Shown one piece after another: positions 17,658-26,319 of a stretch of DNA of 64,000 bases (the first letter of the stretch is position 1; the number at the start of each line of letters is the position of its first letter). The DNA is from Pseudomonadota bacterium (GTDB taxonomy: Bacteria; Pseudomonadota; Alphaproteobacteria; Caulobacterales; Caulobacteraceae), in contig JAHWJX010000002.1 in the NCBI GenBank assembly GCA_019348195.1, forward strand, positions 21,210 to 85,209. Direction: 5' to 3'. Both the position numbers and the translations under genes were made by a program. The notes under the pieces are model-generated. The model searched no databases and was not told where the DNA came from. It saw nothing but the letters and a program-made list of their open reading frames with translations.

Positions 17658-18175
17658 GAGAGCGCACGCTCAAGATCGCCCTGGCCGCCTCTCTCGCGGG
17701 CAACCTTTTCCTGGTGGGGCTGATCGCCGGGACCCGGCTGCTCGGCGAGCACAAACGCGAGCAAGGAGCGCCGTCCCGCTCGGGCGGGCGGTTCGCGGCC
17801 GTGGTGGAACGGCTCGATCCTGCGGACGCGGAGGCCTTGCGCGAGGTGATGCGGCAGGAGGGCCAGCAGGCGGAGCCCCGGGTGCAGGCCCTGCGAGCTC
17901 GGCGGCGCGAGCTGGAGACGGCCATGGGTCGTCCCGACTACGACCCGGTAGCCGTTCGCACCGCGCTGGCGCGGGTGAGGGCGGAAGAGACGGCTTTGCG
18001 CGCGGACCTCGACCGCACTCTGCTCGAGTTCGCGACCCGGTTGGAACCGGAGGAGCGGGTGGCGCTATCGCCGCTGTTCCGTAAGAGCGGCCGCGGCTGG
18101 CGTGAGCGCCCGAACGAGGGGCCCTCCCGGTCAGGCGGCCTCGGTGATGCGGGGGCGAAGCCCCGGGACCGCTGA
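17654..18175 (+). CDS. Membrane-anchored periplasmic CnrX/Spy-like sensor protein
   Basis: 173 residues: an N-terminal anchor (about 7-29), then a long helical periplasmic domain with LDPADAEALREVMRQEG and two Arg/Glu-rich helices, the CnrX/ZraP/Spy helical-hairpin pattern. Databases tend to call such proteins periplasmic heavy metal sensors. This one has only one His (residue 33) and no Cys, so the usual metal ligands are missing. The GTG start overlaps the previous stop. The last 45 bases overlap the convergent kinase gene. Confidence 0.7.
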   Translation: MRERTLKIALAASLAGNLFLVGLIAGTRLLGEHKREQGAPSRSGGRFAAVVERLDPADAEALREVMRQEGQQAEPRVQALRARRRELETAMGRPDYDPVAVRTALARVRAEETALRADLDRTLLEFATRLEPEERVALSPLFRKSGRGWRERPNEGPSRSGGLGDAGAKPRDR

Positions 18176-19996
18176 ACCGGACACCGGCAGGGTGAAGCTG
18201 GCCGTTGTGCCCACGTTCGGCTCGCTGGAAAGCTCCAACCGCCCGCCGTGGAGCTCGACCAGGGATTTGGTCAAGGCCAGGCCCAGACCGCTTCCCTGCT
18301 GCGTCTTCACCAACTGCGACTCGGCCTGTTCGAACGGGCGGGCCAGGCGCGCGAGGTCCTCTTCGGAGATGCCGATGCCGTTGTCGGCCACGCTGACGCG
18401 GACGCGGCCGCCTTCGCGGAGGGCCTCCACGGCGACCCGGCCGCCGCGGGGCGTGAACTTCAGAGCGTTGGACAGAAGGTTCAGCATGACCTGTTTGAGC
18501 GCGCGGTAGTCGGCGTCCACCTCAGGCAGCGCCGGCAGGTCCACTCGGAGCGCCAGGCCGGCGGCTTCGGCGCGGTCGCGGACGAGGCGGACGGAGCCCT
18601 CGACCACCTCGTCCAGGGACACGGGCTCGATATTGAGGTTCATCTTGCCGGCCTCGATCTTGGACATGTCCAGGATGTCGTTGATCAGGGCCAGCAGGTG
18701 CTGGCCGGAGTTCAGGATGTCCGCGGCGTAGCCCTTGTAACGAGGGTCGCCCAGGGGGCCGAACATCTCGCCCACCATGATTTCGGAGAAGCCGTTGATC
18801 GCGTTCAGCGGCGTGCGGAGCTCGTGGCTCATGTTGGCCAGGAACTCGCTCTTGGCCTTGTTGGCGCCCTCAGCGTTGACCTTCTCGGCCTCGTAACGGC
18901 GCGCCAGGTCCTCCAATTCGAGTTGGCTGGCTTCCAGGCTGCTGACCAGGCCCTGCAGCGCCTGTTCGTTGCGGCGACGCGCCTCGTCCTGGCGCTTGAT
19001 GGCGGTGATGTCGGCGGCGCACATGACCAGCCCGCCTTCGGAGGTGCGCCGCTCGGCGATCTGGATCCAGCGCCCGTCGCGGAGCTCCACCTCGGTCAGG
19101 CCGTCGGGTCCGGGCTGGCTGCGGGCGACCGCGTCCACGGCCTTACGCTGGACGACGTCGCGCGTGACCCCCGGCGCCAGGAGGGCGGCGTCGAGGGCGA
19201 AGAAATCGCGAAAGGTCCGGTTGGACATGATCAACCGGCCGCGGGCGTCCCAAAGGACAAAGGCGTCCGAAACGTTCTCGATGGCGTCGCGAAGCCGGTT
19301 TTCGGCAGCCTGAACGCGAACCTGGGCTGTACGCTCCTCCGTGATGTCTAGCGCCACGCCGATGATGCGGCGGTAGGCCCGATCGCCGGGGCGGCCGACG
19401 CCCTGGCCGCGCGCATCCAGCCAAGCGACGCGGCCCGAAGCGTCGGGAACAGCAAAGGCCACGTCGAAGGCGCCGTAGGCCGCGGCGTTCTTGAGCGCGC
19501 TCCGGACTTTGTCGCGGTGTTCCGGGGCGATGCGGTCGATGATCTCGGAGCCGGGCGCGGTGCCGCCGCCGCCCCAGCCCAGCATGGCTGCGGTCACGTC
19601 GGACATGAAGACCTGGTCGGTGGCCAGATCCCATTCCCAGATGCCGCAGTGGGCGGCCTCGACCGCGGTGCGGAACCGGCGTTCGCGTTCGCTCCAACTG
19701 CGTCGGGCGGCTTCGGCCCGTTTCGTCTGGACCACCAGGCCGATGGCCAGCACGCAGCAGATGACCAGCGGCAGGAAGCGTCCGGCGAGTTCGGCCGTGG
19801 GACCCGGCTCGAACAGCAGCGGCGCTACTGCGGTATAGGCTGCAAGCAACAACAGGACGCCCAGAAAGGCGATCCGCAGGCCGGGCGAGAAGAAGGCGTC
19901 GGGCGGCCCGCCCGCATCGGCGAGCGACCTTTCCGGACGCCGACGGCGGCTCGGCCCCAACCCCACCCCTCCTGAATCGCGACCCTCGCCCCGCAC
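18131..19996 (-). CDS. PleC-like PAS sensor histidine kinase
   Basis: 621 residues. Two membrane spans (about 41-61 and 73-90) with a very short loop between them are followed by two PAS domains (about 103-225 and 232-335) and a coiled segment. The HisKA domain has His391 (FLANMSHELRTPLNAINGFS) and the HATPase_c domain has N box LLNLLSNALKFTP and G boxes DNGIGIS and GSGLGLAL. The stretch around His391 closely resembles the PleC/DivJ group that controls the Caulobacter cell cycle, but the large periplasmic domain of PleC is absent. Its 3' end overlaps the convergent CnrX-like gene by 45 bases. Confidence 0.85.
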   Translation of the reverse strand: MRGEGRDSGGVGLGPSRRRRPERSLADAGGPPDAFFSPGLRIAFLGVLLLLAAYTAVAPLLFEPGPTAELAGRFLPLVICCVLAIGLVVQTKRAEAARRSWSERERRFRTAVEAAHCGIWEWDLATDQVFMSDVTAAMLGWGGGGTAPGSEIIDRIAPEHRDKVRSALKNAAAYGAFDVAFAVPDASGRVAWLDARGQGVGRPGDRAYRRIIGVALDITEERTAQVRVQAAENRLRDAIENVSDAFVLWDARGRLIMSNRTFRDFFALDAALLAPGVTRDVVQRKAVDAVARSQPGPDGLTEVELRDGRWIQIAERRTSEGGLVMCAADITAIKRQDEARRRNEQALQGLVSSLEASQLELEDLARRYEAEKVNAEGANKAKSEFLANMSHELRTPLNAINGFSEIMVGEMFGPLGDPRYKGYAADILNSGQHLLALINDILDMSKIEAGKMNLNIEPVSLDEVVEGSVRLVRDRAEAAGLALRVDLPALPEVDADYRALKQVMLNLLSNALKFTPRGGRVAVEALREGGRVRVSVADNGIGISEEDLARLARPFEQAESQLVKTQQGSGLGLALTKSLVELHGGRLELSSEPNVGTTASFTLPVSGSAVPGLRPRITEAA

Positions 19997-20088
19997 CTTA
20001 GCTTCGTACCGAGTCCCGCGTCACGCGCGATGTTCACTTGCTTTTAAACGACTCGGAACCGTGGCCCCGAGGACTCGGGCTCAGGCCC

Positions 20089-22692
20089 TCAGGCGAGGGC
20101 TTTCTCTGCGAGTTCGAGGACGTTCGCCGACAGCCCGGGCGTGTCGACCAGACGCTGGAGTTGGGCGCGGAGCCGGCCGGCGAGCTCGGGCGTCAGTCGC
20201 CGCCAGGCGCCCAGCGGCTCGATCAGGCGGGCGGCGGTCTTGGGGTTCAGCGCGTCGGTCAGGATGATCTGGTCGACGAGGAAACCGTGACCGGAGCCGT
20301 CCGGAGCATGCAAGGCGGCCAGGTTGCTGCTGAAGCCCTGGACCAGGGCGCGCAGCCGGTTGGGGTTGCGGCGGTCGAAGGCGGGATGGGTCAGCAGGCC
20401 CAAGACGCGGCCCAGCACCCCGGGCTCGGGCGCGCGCGCCTGGATGGAGAACCACTTGTCAATGGCGAGAGGCTCGTGCGCCCAGCGCACGTAGAAGGCC
20501 GCCAGCGCCTCGTCGTAGGTTGCGCCCCCGATCTCGGCCAGGGCGTCCAGACCGGCGAGCGCGTCCGTCATGTTGGAAGCGTCGGCGAAGTGCGCCTGGG
20601 CCCGGGCCGCAGCATCGTGACCCCGGGTTGCGGTGAGGAGGTGCAGCGCCGCATTGCGCAACGCGCGCCGGCCCGCCGAGTCCGCATCGGGGGAATAAGG
20701 AGCATGGGACGCGAGCGCATCGTGAAGTCGGGCCAGAGGGGCCGAGAGCGTTTCGCCCAGAACGGTGCGGAGAGCCTCGCGCGCGGTGTGAACCGCTGCA
20801 GGGTCGTACGGCGCGCGCAGGAGGGACAGGTCGCCCTCGCTGGGCGGGCTCAGCAGCAGGGCCTTGAAGGCGGCTTCGGCGGACTGGTCGGCCAGTGCGC
20901 GCCCGACGGCCTCGGCCCAGCGGCGTTCGCCGGCGGCGTCCGGGTCTCCGGCCGCGCGGCGCAGCCCGAGGTCGGCCGCGAGGGTCTGGCCGGCTTCCCA
21001 GCGGTTGAACAGGTCCGGGTCGCCGGCCAGCAGCACGTAGCGGTCGTCGTCGGGCGCGTCCGTCGAGAGCCGGACGGGGGCGGAGAAGCGGCGCAGCGCC
21101 GAGACCACGGGCGGGGTTGTGATGTCGTGCAGGCGTACGCGGGTCCGCCCCGCGTCCAGCACGATCACTGTTTCTTCGCTGGGGCGGCCGTCGCGCGTAA
21201 AGGCGAGCGGTCGGCCGTCGCCGTCCAGCAGACCCAGGCGGATGGGGATCGGCACGGGAGCGGAGTCTTCCTGGCGGCCCTCCGGCGCAGTCTGGTCCAA
21301 GGTGAGGTCGAGCGCCCCGGTCTCGGGATCGTAGGCGGATTGAAGCTGGACGGCAGGTGTGCCCGGCTGGGCGTACCAACGCAGGAACGAGGAAAGGTCC
21401 TGGCCGGAGATCTCGGCGAAACAGGCCACGAACTGCTCCATGGTGGCCGCCGTGCCGTCCAGACGCTCGAAGTACAGATCGCAGCCGCGGCTGAACGCCT
21501 CTTCGCCGACCAGGGTGCGCAGGACGCCGATCAGCTCGGCGCCCTTTTCATAGACGGTGGCGGTGTAGAAGTTGTCGATGGCGATGTAGCTGGACGGGCG
21601 CACGGGATGGGCCAGCGGCCCGGCGTCCTCGGGGAATTGGCGGGCGCGCAGGGCGCGGACGTCCTTGATGCGTTGAACCGCGGCCGAGCGCTGATCCGCC
21701 GAGAAGCCCTGGTCGCGATAAACGGTGAAGCCTTCCTTGAGGCAGAGCTGGAACCAGTCGCGGCAGGTGATGCGGTTGCCCGTCCAGTTGTGGAAGTATT
21801 CGTGGGCCACAACGCTTTCGATGCGCTCGTAATCAGCGTCGGTGGCGGTGTCGGGATCGGCCAGGAGCAGGCTGGAGTTGAAGATGTTCAGCCCCTTGTT
21901 CTCCATCGCCCCGAAGTTGAAGTCGCGCACGGCTACGATCATGAACAGGTCGAGGTCGTACTCGCGGCGGTAGGCGCGCTCATCCCAGGCCATGGCCCGC
22001 TTTAGGGCGTCCAGCGCATAGGTCGCCCGCGCGGTTTGGCCGGGATCGACGTAAACCTCGAGCTTGACCTCGCGACCGGAAGCGGTGGTGAAACGGTCCT
22101 CGAGAACGTCCAACTCGCCCGCCACCAAGGCGAACAGATAGGCCGGTTTAGGGAAGGGGTCGCGCCAGACGGCGTAATGGCGACCCTCGGGCGTCTCGCC
22201 GGATTCGAGGCGGTTGCCGTTGGCGAGCAGGCGTGGATAGACCCGGTCGGCTTCAATCCGGACGGTGTAGCGGGCCAGGACGTCGGGGCGGTCGGGAAAG
22301 AAGGTGATCTTGCGGAAGCCCTCGGCCTCGCACTGGGTGCAGAAGCGGCCGCCGGAGATGTAAAGCCCTTCCAGGGCCGTGTTGGCGGAGGGATCGATCT
22401 CGACCTCCGTCTCCAAGGCGAAGGCGTCCGGCGGAGTGGGGAGGGTGAGGCCGTCCGCCTCCAGGACGTAGTCGGCCGGTTCAAGCCGACGGCCGTCCAC
22501 GGCCAGGGAGATCAGGCGGAGGTTCCGGCCGTCCAGGCGGAGCGCGCCCGCCGTGTTCCGTCGCAGCTGCAAGCGCGCGCGCACTCGGGTGGCGGAGGGC
22601 TGAAGGTCGAAACTCAGCTCGACCTCGTCGACGAGAAAGGCGGGGGGACGATAGTCGGCCAGGCGGACGGCTTGGGGCGTGTCGGTGCGCAT
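20089..22692 (-). CDS. pepN: Aminopeptidase N (M1 family)
   Basis: 867 residues from the ATG at 22692 (MRTDTPQAVRL), the start typical of the family; an in-frame ATG at 22713 is a less likely alternative. Signature motifs are FGAMENKGLNIF (exopeptidase loop) and the zinc site VVAHEYFHNWTGNR (H-E-x-x-H), with the distal zinc Glu in LCLKEGFTVYRDQ. C-terminal helical repeats are of the PepN-specific type. It is cytoplasmic and removes N-terminal amino acids from peptides. Confidence 0.93.
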   Translation of the reverse strand: MRTDTPQAVRLADYRPPAFLVDEVELSFDLQPSATRVRARLQLRRNTAGALRLDGRNLRLISLAVDGRRLEPADYVLEADGLTLPTPPDAFALETEVEIDPSANTALEGLYISGGRFCTQCEAEGFRKITFFPDRPDVLARYTVRIEADRVYPRLLANGNRLESGETPEGRHYAVWRDPFPKPAYLFALVAGELDVLEDRFTTASGREVKLEVYVDPGQTARATYALDALKRAMAWDERAYRREYDLDLFMIVAVRDFNFGAMENKGLNIFNSSLLLADPDTATDADYERIESVVAHEYFHNWTGNRITCRDWFQLCLKEGFTVYRDQGFSADQRSAAVQRIKDVRALRARQFPEDAGPLAHPVRPSSYIAIDNFYTATVYEKGAELIGVLRTLVGEEAFSRGCDLYFERLDGTAATMEQFVACFAEISGQDLSSFLRWYAQPGTPAVQLQSAYDPETGALDLTLDQTAPEGRQEDSAPVPIPIRLGLLDGDGRPLAFTRDGRPSEETVIVLDAGRTRVRLHDITTPPVVSALRRFSAPVRLSTDAPDDDRYVLLAGDPDLFNRWEAGQTLAADLGLRRAAGDPDAAGERRWAEAVGRALADQSAEAAFKALLLSPPSEGDLSLLRAPYDPAAVHTAREALRTVLGETLSAPLARLHDALASHAPYSPDADSAGRRALRNAALHLLTATRGHDAAARAQAHFADASNMTDALAGLDALAEIGGATYDEALAAFYVRWAHEPLAIDKWFSIQARAPEPGVLGRVLGLLTHPAFDRRNPNRLRALVQGFSSNLAALHAPDGSGHGFLVDQIILTDALNPKTAARLIEPLGAWRRLTPELAGRLRAQLQRLVDTPGLSANVLELAEKALA

Positions 22693-23077
22693 GAGCCTAG
22701 ATGGAGCGGCCATGGCCGGGGGAGCAACCGGCCTGAGCGGGTCACCGGCGGTTTTTCGCACGCGGTGACGCCCGATCGAGCGAGCGGTTGAAAACAGCGC
22801 CTGGCGGGTCGGACGGCCCGCGGGGCGGCGGCCGAGGAGGCCGGCGCCTCGCCGCCGCCGGCCGCCTCAAGCCCCAGCCGTCTCGTCCGTCACAGCTGAG
22901 GCGGGGGTGGAGATAGCGGGTGTTGAAGCCGATCGGGGAGTAGCGGGGGAGAGTCAGGACGCCCTAGCTGCGCCGATCCCGGTCACCCCCCAAGTCCGCG
23001 GGCCGTAGCATCCGTGGCCAAGCTTCCGAGCTTGGCGGCGGGCCGGGCGAAGGTCCTCTACGCCCGCTCCGGGCAGG
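22693..23077. other. Intergenic region with a long hairpin
   Basis: No convincing gene in 385 bases. A strong hairpin is formed by GGCGGCGGCCGAGG (22824-22837) and CCTCGCCGCCGCC (22847-22859), 13 pairs with one bulged C and a 9-base loop. No T-run flanks it on either strand. It lies between the 3' end of the hypothetical gene at 23078 and the 5' end of pepN. Confidence 0.5.
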
Positions 23078-23647
23078 TCAGGCCGCCGCCACGTCGTTCG
23101 CGGCGAGGGCGGCCGTGGGCTGTTCGGTGATCCGGCGCAGTACGGCGGCGGCCTGGCGAGCCAGCTTGAGAACCTCGGCTGGAACTTCGTCGGGGTTCTC
23201 GGAGCCGAAGTCGGCCAAGTCGCGGGCGAGGCGGACGAGCTTGGGGGCGGCGGCGATCATGCGCGCCTGATGCTCCATCCTCTCGGGGTCACGGTCGTAT
23301 TCGGCCCCCGGCACGCGCCAGCCGCCCCAGTCCTGCTGGTCGGTGACCACGATGGGAAAGGTGCCCGGGAAGGGGTGGTGCGCGCAATGTTCCTCGTTCT
23401 GCCACTTGTTGCGCGCGCGCAACACGCGCCAATCGCCCTGGTCCGCATCGGCGGTGGGCTCGTCGTCGCGACCGTCCGCGCGCAGTTCATGGGCCACGAA
23501 CTCGCGGCCCAGGCCCACGTCGTAGGTGATGCGCACCGGTTCGTCAAAGCCCTTGGCCCAGACGGGCGTGACCTTGTCGATGACGGCGAAGGTGCCCACG
23601 GTCTCTACCCAGACGCGCTGATTACGATGAAATACGGCCTTCGCCAT
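23078..23647 (-). CDS. Conserved hypothetical protein
   Basis: 189 residues from the ATG at 23647 (MAKAVFHRNQRVWVETVG); the upstream in-frame extension looks non-coding. The first 60 residues form a beta-rich, SH3-like module (VWVETVGTFAVIDKVTPVW). The middle is acidic and rich in Trp, Asp and His. The last 70 residues are helical and rich in Ala/Leu (RMIAAAPKLVRLARDLADFG). No catalytic motif, signal peptide or membrane span is seen. Function not recognised. Confidence 0.7.
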   Translation of the reverse strand: MAKAVFHRNQRVWVETVGTFAVIDKVTPVWAKGFDEPVRITYDVGLGREFVAHELRADGRDDEPTADADQGDWRVLRARNKWQNEEHCAHHPFPGTFPIVVTDQQDWGGWRVPGAEYDRDPERMEHQARMIAAAPKLVRLARDLADFGSENPDEVPAEVLKLARQAAAVLRRITEQPTAALAANDVAAA

Positions 23648-23791
23648 GACGCCCCCGCCTGCCCGCCCTGCTGGCGGTGTTGCGGCGACCATGAACGGGA
23701 TTGATTGACGGGGGGTGTAAGGGAGGCGTGGGACGTGCGAGGAGGGCTCCGCTGAACCCTCCCCCACGCTCGGATCGCACGCGCGAGCGCG

Positions 23792-24229
23792 TCAGGCGGT
23801 GGTCTGGTTCCCGCTGCCGCCCGGCTCGCTGATCTCTTCCAAGGTGCGGCCCACGATCTTGGCGCGATGCTCCTGGGCCAGGTCGCCCAGCGAAATGATC
23901 CCGACCAGGTCCTTATTTTCGTCGACCACGGGCAGCCGGCGGATCTGGTGGTCGGCCATCTTGTCCGCGGCCTGGTTCAGGTCGTCGCTGGCCAGGACGT
24001 ATTCCAGGTTGCCCGTCATGATGCGGCTGATCGGGGCGCTGTTCTCCAGACCCTGGGCCACGCCGCGCACCGCGATATCGCGGTCGGTGACCATGCCCTG
24101 GATGCGACGACCGTCGCAGACGGGCAGGGCGCCCACGTCCAGCTCCGCCATCTTCTGGGCGACGCTCTGGATCGAGTCGTTCGGGTTCGCGATCTGTACG
24201 TCGCGGCTCATCACGTCGGCGATCTTCAT
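23792..24229 (-). CDS. CBS domain protein
   Basis: 145 residues made of two CBS domains (about 1-60 and 68-128) and a short tail. Typical motifs are MKIADVMSRDVQIANPND, GMVTDRDIAVR, RRLPVVDENKDLVGIISLGD. Stand-alone CBS pairs bind adenine nucleotides and act as energy or stress sensors. A GGAAC-N17-GGTT element upstream suggests general stress sigma control. The gene lies in a minus-strand cluster with a small tail-anchored protein and a LovK/LovR-like pair. Confidence 0.9.
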   Translation of the reverse strand: MKIADVMSRDVQIANPNDSIQSVAQKMAELDVGALPVCDGRRIQGMVTDRDIAVRGVAQGLENSAPISRIMTGNLEYVLASDDLNQAADKMADHQIRRLPVVDENKDLVGIISLGDLAQEHRAKIVGRTLEEISEPGGSGNQTTA

Positions 24230-24259
24230 GGCTGTGTCTCCTTGTCGACCTTGCGAAAC

Positions 24260-24285
24260 AACCCGCGGCGGGCGGTCAAGGTTCC
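24260..24285 (-). promoter_or_regulatory. Candidate EcfG-type stress promoter of the CBS gene
   Basis: On the minus strand GGAAC (24285-24281) is followed after 17 bases by GGTT (24263-24260), one mismatch from the alphaproteobacterial general stress sigma consensus GGAAC-N16/17-CGTT. It lies 31-56 bases 5' of the CBS gene start. Confidence 0.45.
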
Positions 24286-24287
24286 GC

Positions 24288-24650
24288 TTAGTCCGGGCTG
24301 ATCGCGCCCAGGAGAAAGGCGCCCAGGAGCACGGCGGCGATCAAGGCCACGGCGACCCACAGCCATGGGGCGCGCGGGGTGCGCTCATTGGCGAAATTGG
24401 GATCGCGGGCCTGAGCGCCCGGGCGCAGCGGCTCGGGCGTAAGGCCCTGGCCGGCCACGCCGCCGCCGGCCTCGTCGTCGGTGCCGGTTTGGGCGCTCCA
24501 AGCGTCGCGATGGGCGACCCGGTCGCCGGTCAGCCCCGCGCTGGTGGCGCCCCAGTCCTGCTGCGCCCGCGCGCCCGGGTGCGCGGTGGGACCCTTGCCG
24601 GCGTCATCGTCCTTCATGTCAGGCAGGCTGTGGGCGTCCGTCTCCGGCAT
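24288..24650 (-). CDS. Small tail-anchored hypothetical protein
   Basis: 120 residues from the ATG at 24650 (MPETDAHSLPDMKDDD). About 95 residues are hydrophilic, low in complexity and probably disordered. One C-terminal membrane span follows (about 96-116, PWLWVAVALIAAVLLGAFLL), suggesting a tail anchor with the bulk in the cytoplasm. A GGAAC-type element lies upstream. Function unknown; the setting suggests a stress-regulon member. Confidence 0.65.
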   Translation of the reverse strand: MPETDAHSLPDMKDDDAGKGPTAHPGARAQQDWGATSAGLTGDRVAHRDAWSAQTGTDDEAGGGVAGQGLTPEPLRPGAQARDPNFANERTPRAPWLWVAVALIAAVLLGAFLLGAISPD

Positions 24651-24675
24651 GGTCGTGTTCCTCGTGTCGCAACAC

Positions 24676-24701
24676 AAGCGCTCGGACCGGGGAGGCGTTC
24701 C
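24676..24701 (-). promoter_or_regulatory. Candidate EcfG-type stress promoter of the tail-anchored gene
   Basis: Minus-strand GGAAC (24701-24697), 16 bases, then CGCT (24680-24677), one mismatch from CGTT. It abuts the stop codon of the LovR-like gene. Confidence 0.35.
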
Positions 24702-25154
24702 TCAGTGGGCCACCCGCCAACGCGCGGCGAAGGCCGGTGAGATGTCGAGACCTGGAGGCGGGGAGCGTCCGCCGCAGTCGTTCCGGAGACAGGCGCAGAC
24801 GAAGTCCAGCGCGCGGCGGATGCCGTGTTCGGAGTAGGGCTTCGAGATCACCCCGCAGGCGCCGGCGAAGTCGGCCGGCAGGCGCTGCTTGTTGGCGGTC
24901 ATGAACAGCACCACAGCGCCGCAGTCGTTGGTCAGGGTGCGGGCCGCGTCCACGCCGCTCGGGCCGTCCTGCAGATGGACGTCGACCAGGGCTAGGTCCG
25001 GGCGGTGGCGGCCGGCCAGGGTGACCGCTTCGCCGGACTCCATCGCGTGGCCCACCACGTGGTGGCCGGCTTCGGCCAGCATGTGCTCCAGCTCGACGGC
25101 CAGGAGCACTTCGTCCTCCACAATGAGGATGTCCATCTGATCAACCGCGGTCAT
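24702..25154 (-). CDS. Single-domain response regulator, LovR-like
   Basis: 150 residues: one receiver domain and no output domain. Key residues are intact: acidic pocket E13/D14/E15, phosphoacceptor Asp58 (LALVDVHLQ), Thr86 (LFMTAN) and Lys105 (GVISKPYS). The C-terminal 30 residues carry two Cys residues. The ATG overlaps the stop of the upstream kinase gene by 4 bases, so the two are co-translated. Order and size match LovR, which with LovK tunes the general stress response in Caulobacter; the name is by analogy. Confidence 0.8.
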   Translation of the reverse strand: MTAVDQMDILIVEDEVLLAVELEHMLAEAGHHVVGHAMESGEAVTLAGRHRPDLALVDVHLQDGPSGVDAARTLTNDCGAVVLFMTANKQRLPADFAGACGVISKPYSEHGIRRALDFVCACLRNDCGGRSPPPGLDISPAFAARWRVAH

Positions 25155-26260
25155 GCGGGCTCCAAGGGCAGGGTGATGCGGGCCGACACGCCCGGTTCGT
25201 TGTTGCGCCAGTTGATGACGGCGCCGAGCTGGCGGCTCAGGATGTCGACGATGCCCGCCTGGCCGCCCAGGTGCGACCGTAGCTGGTCGACGTCGGCCTG
25301 GCCGTCATCACTGAGCTCGATGGTGCAGCGGTGGTTCTCGCGACGCAGGGACACAAGCAGACGGCCGGACCGCCCTGGCGGGAAACCATCGTTCAGCGCG
25401 TGGGCGAGGATCTCATTGATGAGCAGGGCGAGGGGGGCTGCGCGAGCCGCCTCCGCATCGATCCTCTCCAGCTCGAAACAGACGTCCACTTCCGCCTTGG
25501 GCGTGCGGCCGACAAGGTCGTCGACGAGATCGCGCAGGAACCGCGCCACGTCGAATCGCGCCGCGTTGTCGGTTTGGAACAGGCCGCGGTGAGCGGCGGC
25601 GACCGCGCTGATCCGGTCCTGCACCAGTCGAAGCGCCGCCCTGACGCTCGGGTCGGCGGTGCGTCGGCTTTGAAACTGGATGAGGGAGGTGATCAGCTGA
25701 AGATTGTTCTTCACCCGGTGTTCGACCTCGTGCAGGAGCAGGGTCTTCTGTTCGGCGGTGGTGCGCAGGTTGTCGGTGCGCTGCTGCACGGCCGCTTCCA
25801 GCTCGTCGTTTGCACGCACCAGGGCGGACTCGCGAGACTTGCGGGGCGTGATGTCCAGGTGGGAAGCGAACCAATAGGCGATCCGGCCGTCCGGGCCTCG
25901 AACCGGGCTCATGAACATCCCGTTCCAGAAGGGCGAGCCGTCCTTTCGATAGTTCAGGAGCTCCACCGAGAGCTCCCGGCCGGCGTTCAGCGCCTCGCGC
26001 ACGGCCTGGGTGGTGGCCGGGTCGGTCTCTGGACCCCGAAGAAAGCGGGGATTGCGGCCCAGCACCTCTTCGGCCGGGTAACCCGTCAGGGCGGTGAAGG
26101 CGTCGTTCACAAAGACGATGGCGTGATCGCGGTCGCCTCCCGCGGTGACCAGCATCGGCAGCCGGGCCCCCCGCAGAGCGGCGCCGCCCAGGTCGTTGGC
26201 GGCGCTGGACCGGGTCAATCGTTCGACGGCGTCGACGGTAGGCGGGAACGCAGTGGACAT
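25151..26260 (-). CDS. LovK-like LOV/PAS histidine kinase with degenerate active sites
   Basis: 369 residues from the ATG at 26260 (a GTG at 26299 would add 13). The PAS domain (about 30-138) is LOV-like: VNDAFTALTGY, GRNPRFLRGPETD, NYRKDGSPFWN and FASHLDIT. The photoactive Cys of the GRNC motif is Pro71 and the flavin-switch Gln is His134, while Asn103 and Asn113 remain. The HisKA_2/HWE-type dimerisation region has phospho-His181 (EVEHRVKNNLQLI). In the ATPase part the usual N-E-L-x-x-N-A-x-K motif reads NEILAHALN (Asn to His287) and the G1 box reads DDGQA. Adjacent to a LovR-like receiver. Probably light-blind and perhaps kinase-impaired. Confidence 0.82.
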   Translation of the reverse strand: MSTAFPPTVDAVERLTRSSAANDLGGAALRGARLPMLVTAGGDRDHAIVFVNDAFTALTGYPAEEVLGRNPRFLRGPETDPATTQAVREALNAGRELSVELLNYRKDGSPFWNGMFMSPVRGPDGRIAYWFASHLDITPRKSRESALVRANDELEAAVQQRTDNLRTTAEQKTLLLHEVEHRVKNNLQLITSLIQFQSRRTADPSVRAALRLVQDRISAVAAAHRGLFQTDNAARFDVARFLRDLVDDLVGRTPKAEVDVCFELERIDAEAARAAPLALLINEILAHALNDGFPPGRSGRLLVSLRRENHRCTIELSDDGQADVDQLRSHLGGQAGIVDILSRQLGAVINWRNNEPGVSARITLPLEPA

Positions 26261-26319
26261 TGCGACGTGGACAAAGCCTTTAGGTAGGCGTGCCGACACA
26301 AGCCGCGGTGGAGCCGAAA

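Noticed and set aside
18151..18164. GGGGC-gaa-GCCCC hairpin in the convergent overlap as a bidirectional terminator
   Set aside because: It lies inside both coding ends with no T-run on either strand; GC-rich coding sequence gives such stems often.
22762..22824. N-terminal extension of pepN upstream of 22692
   Set aside because: The added residues (Arg/Pro-rich) do not resemble the family and the ATG at 22692 gives the usual N-terminus.
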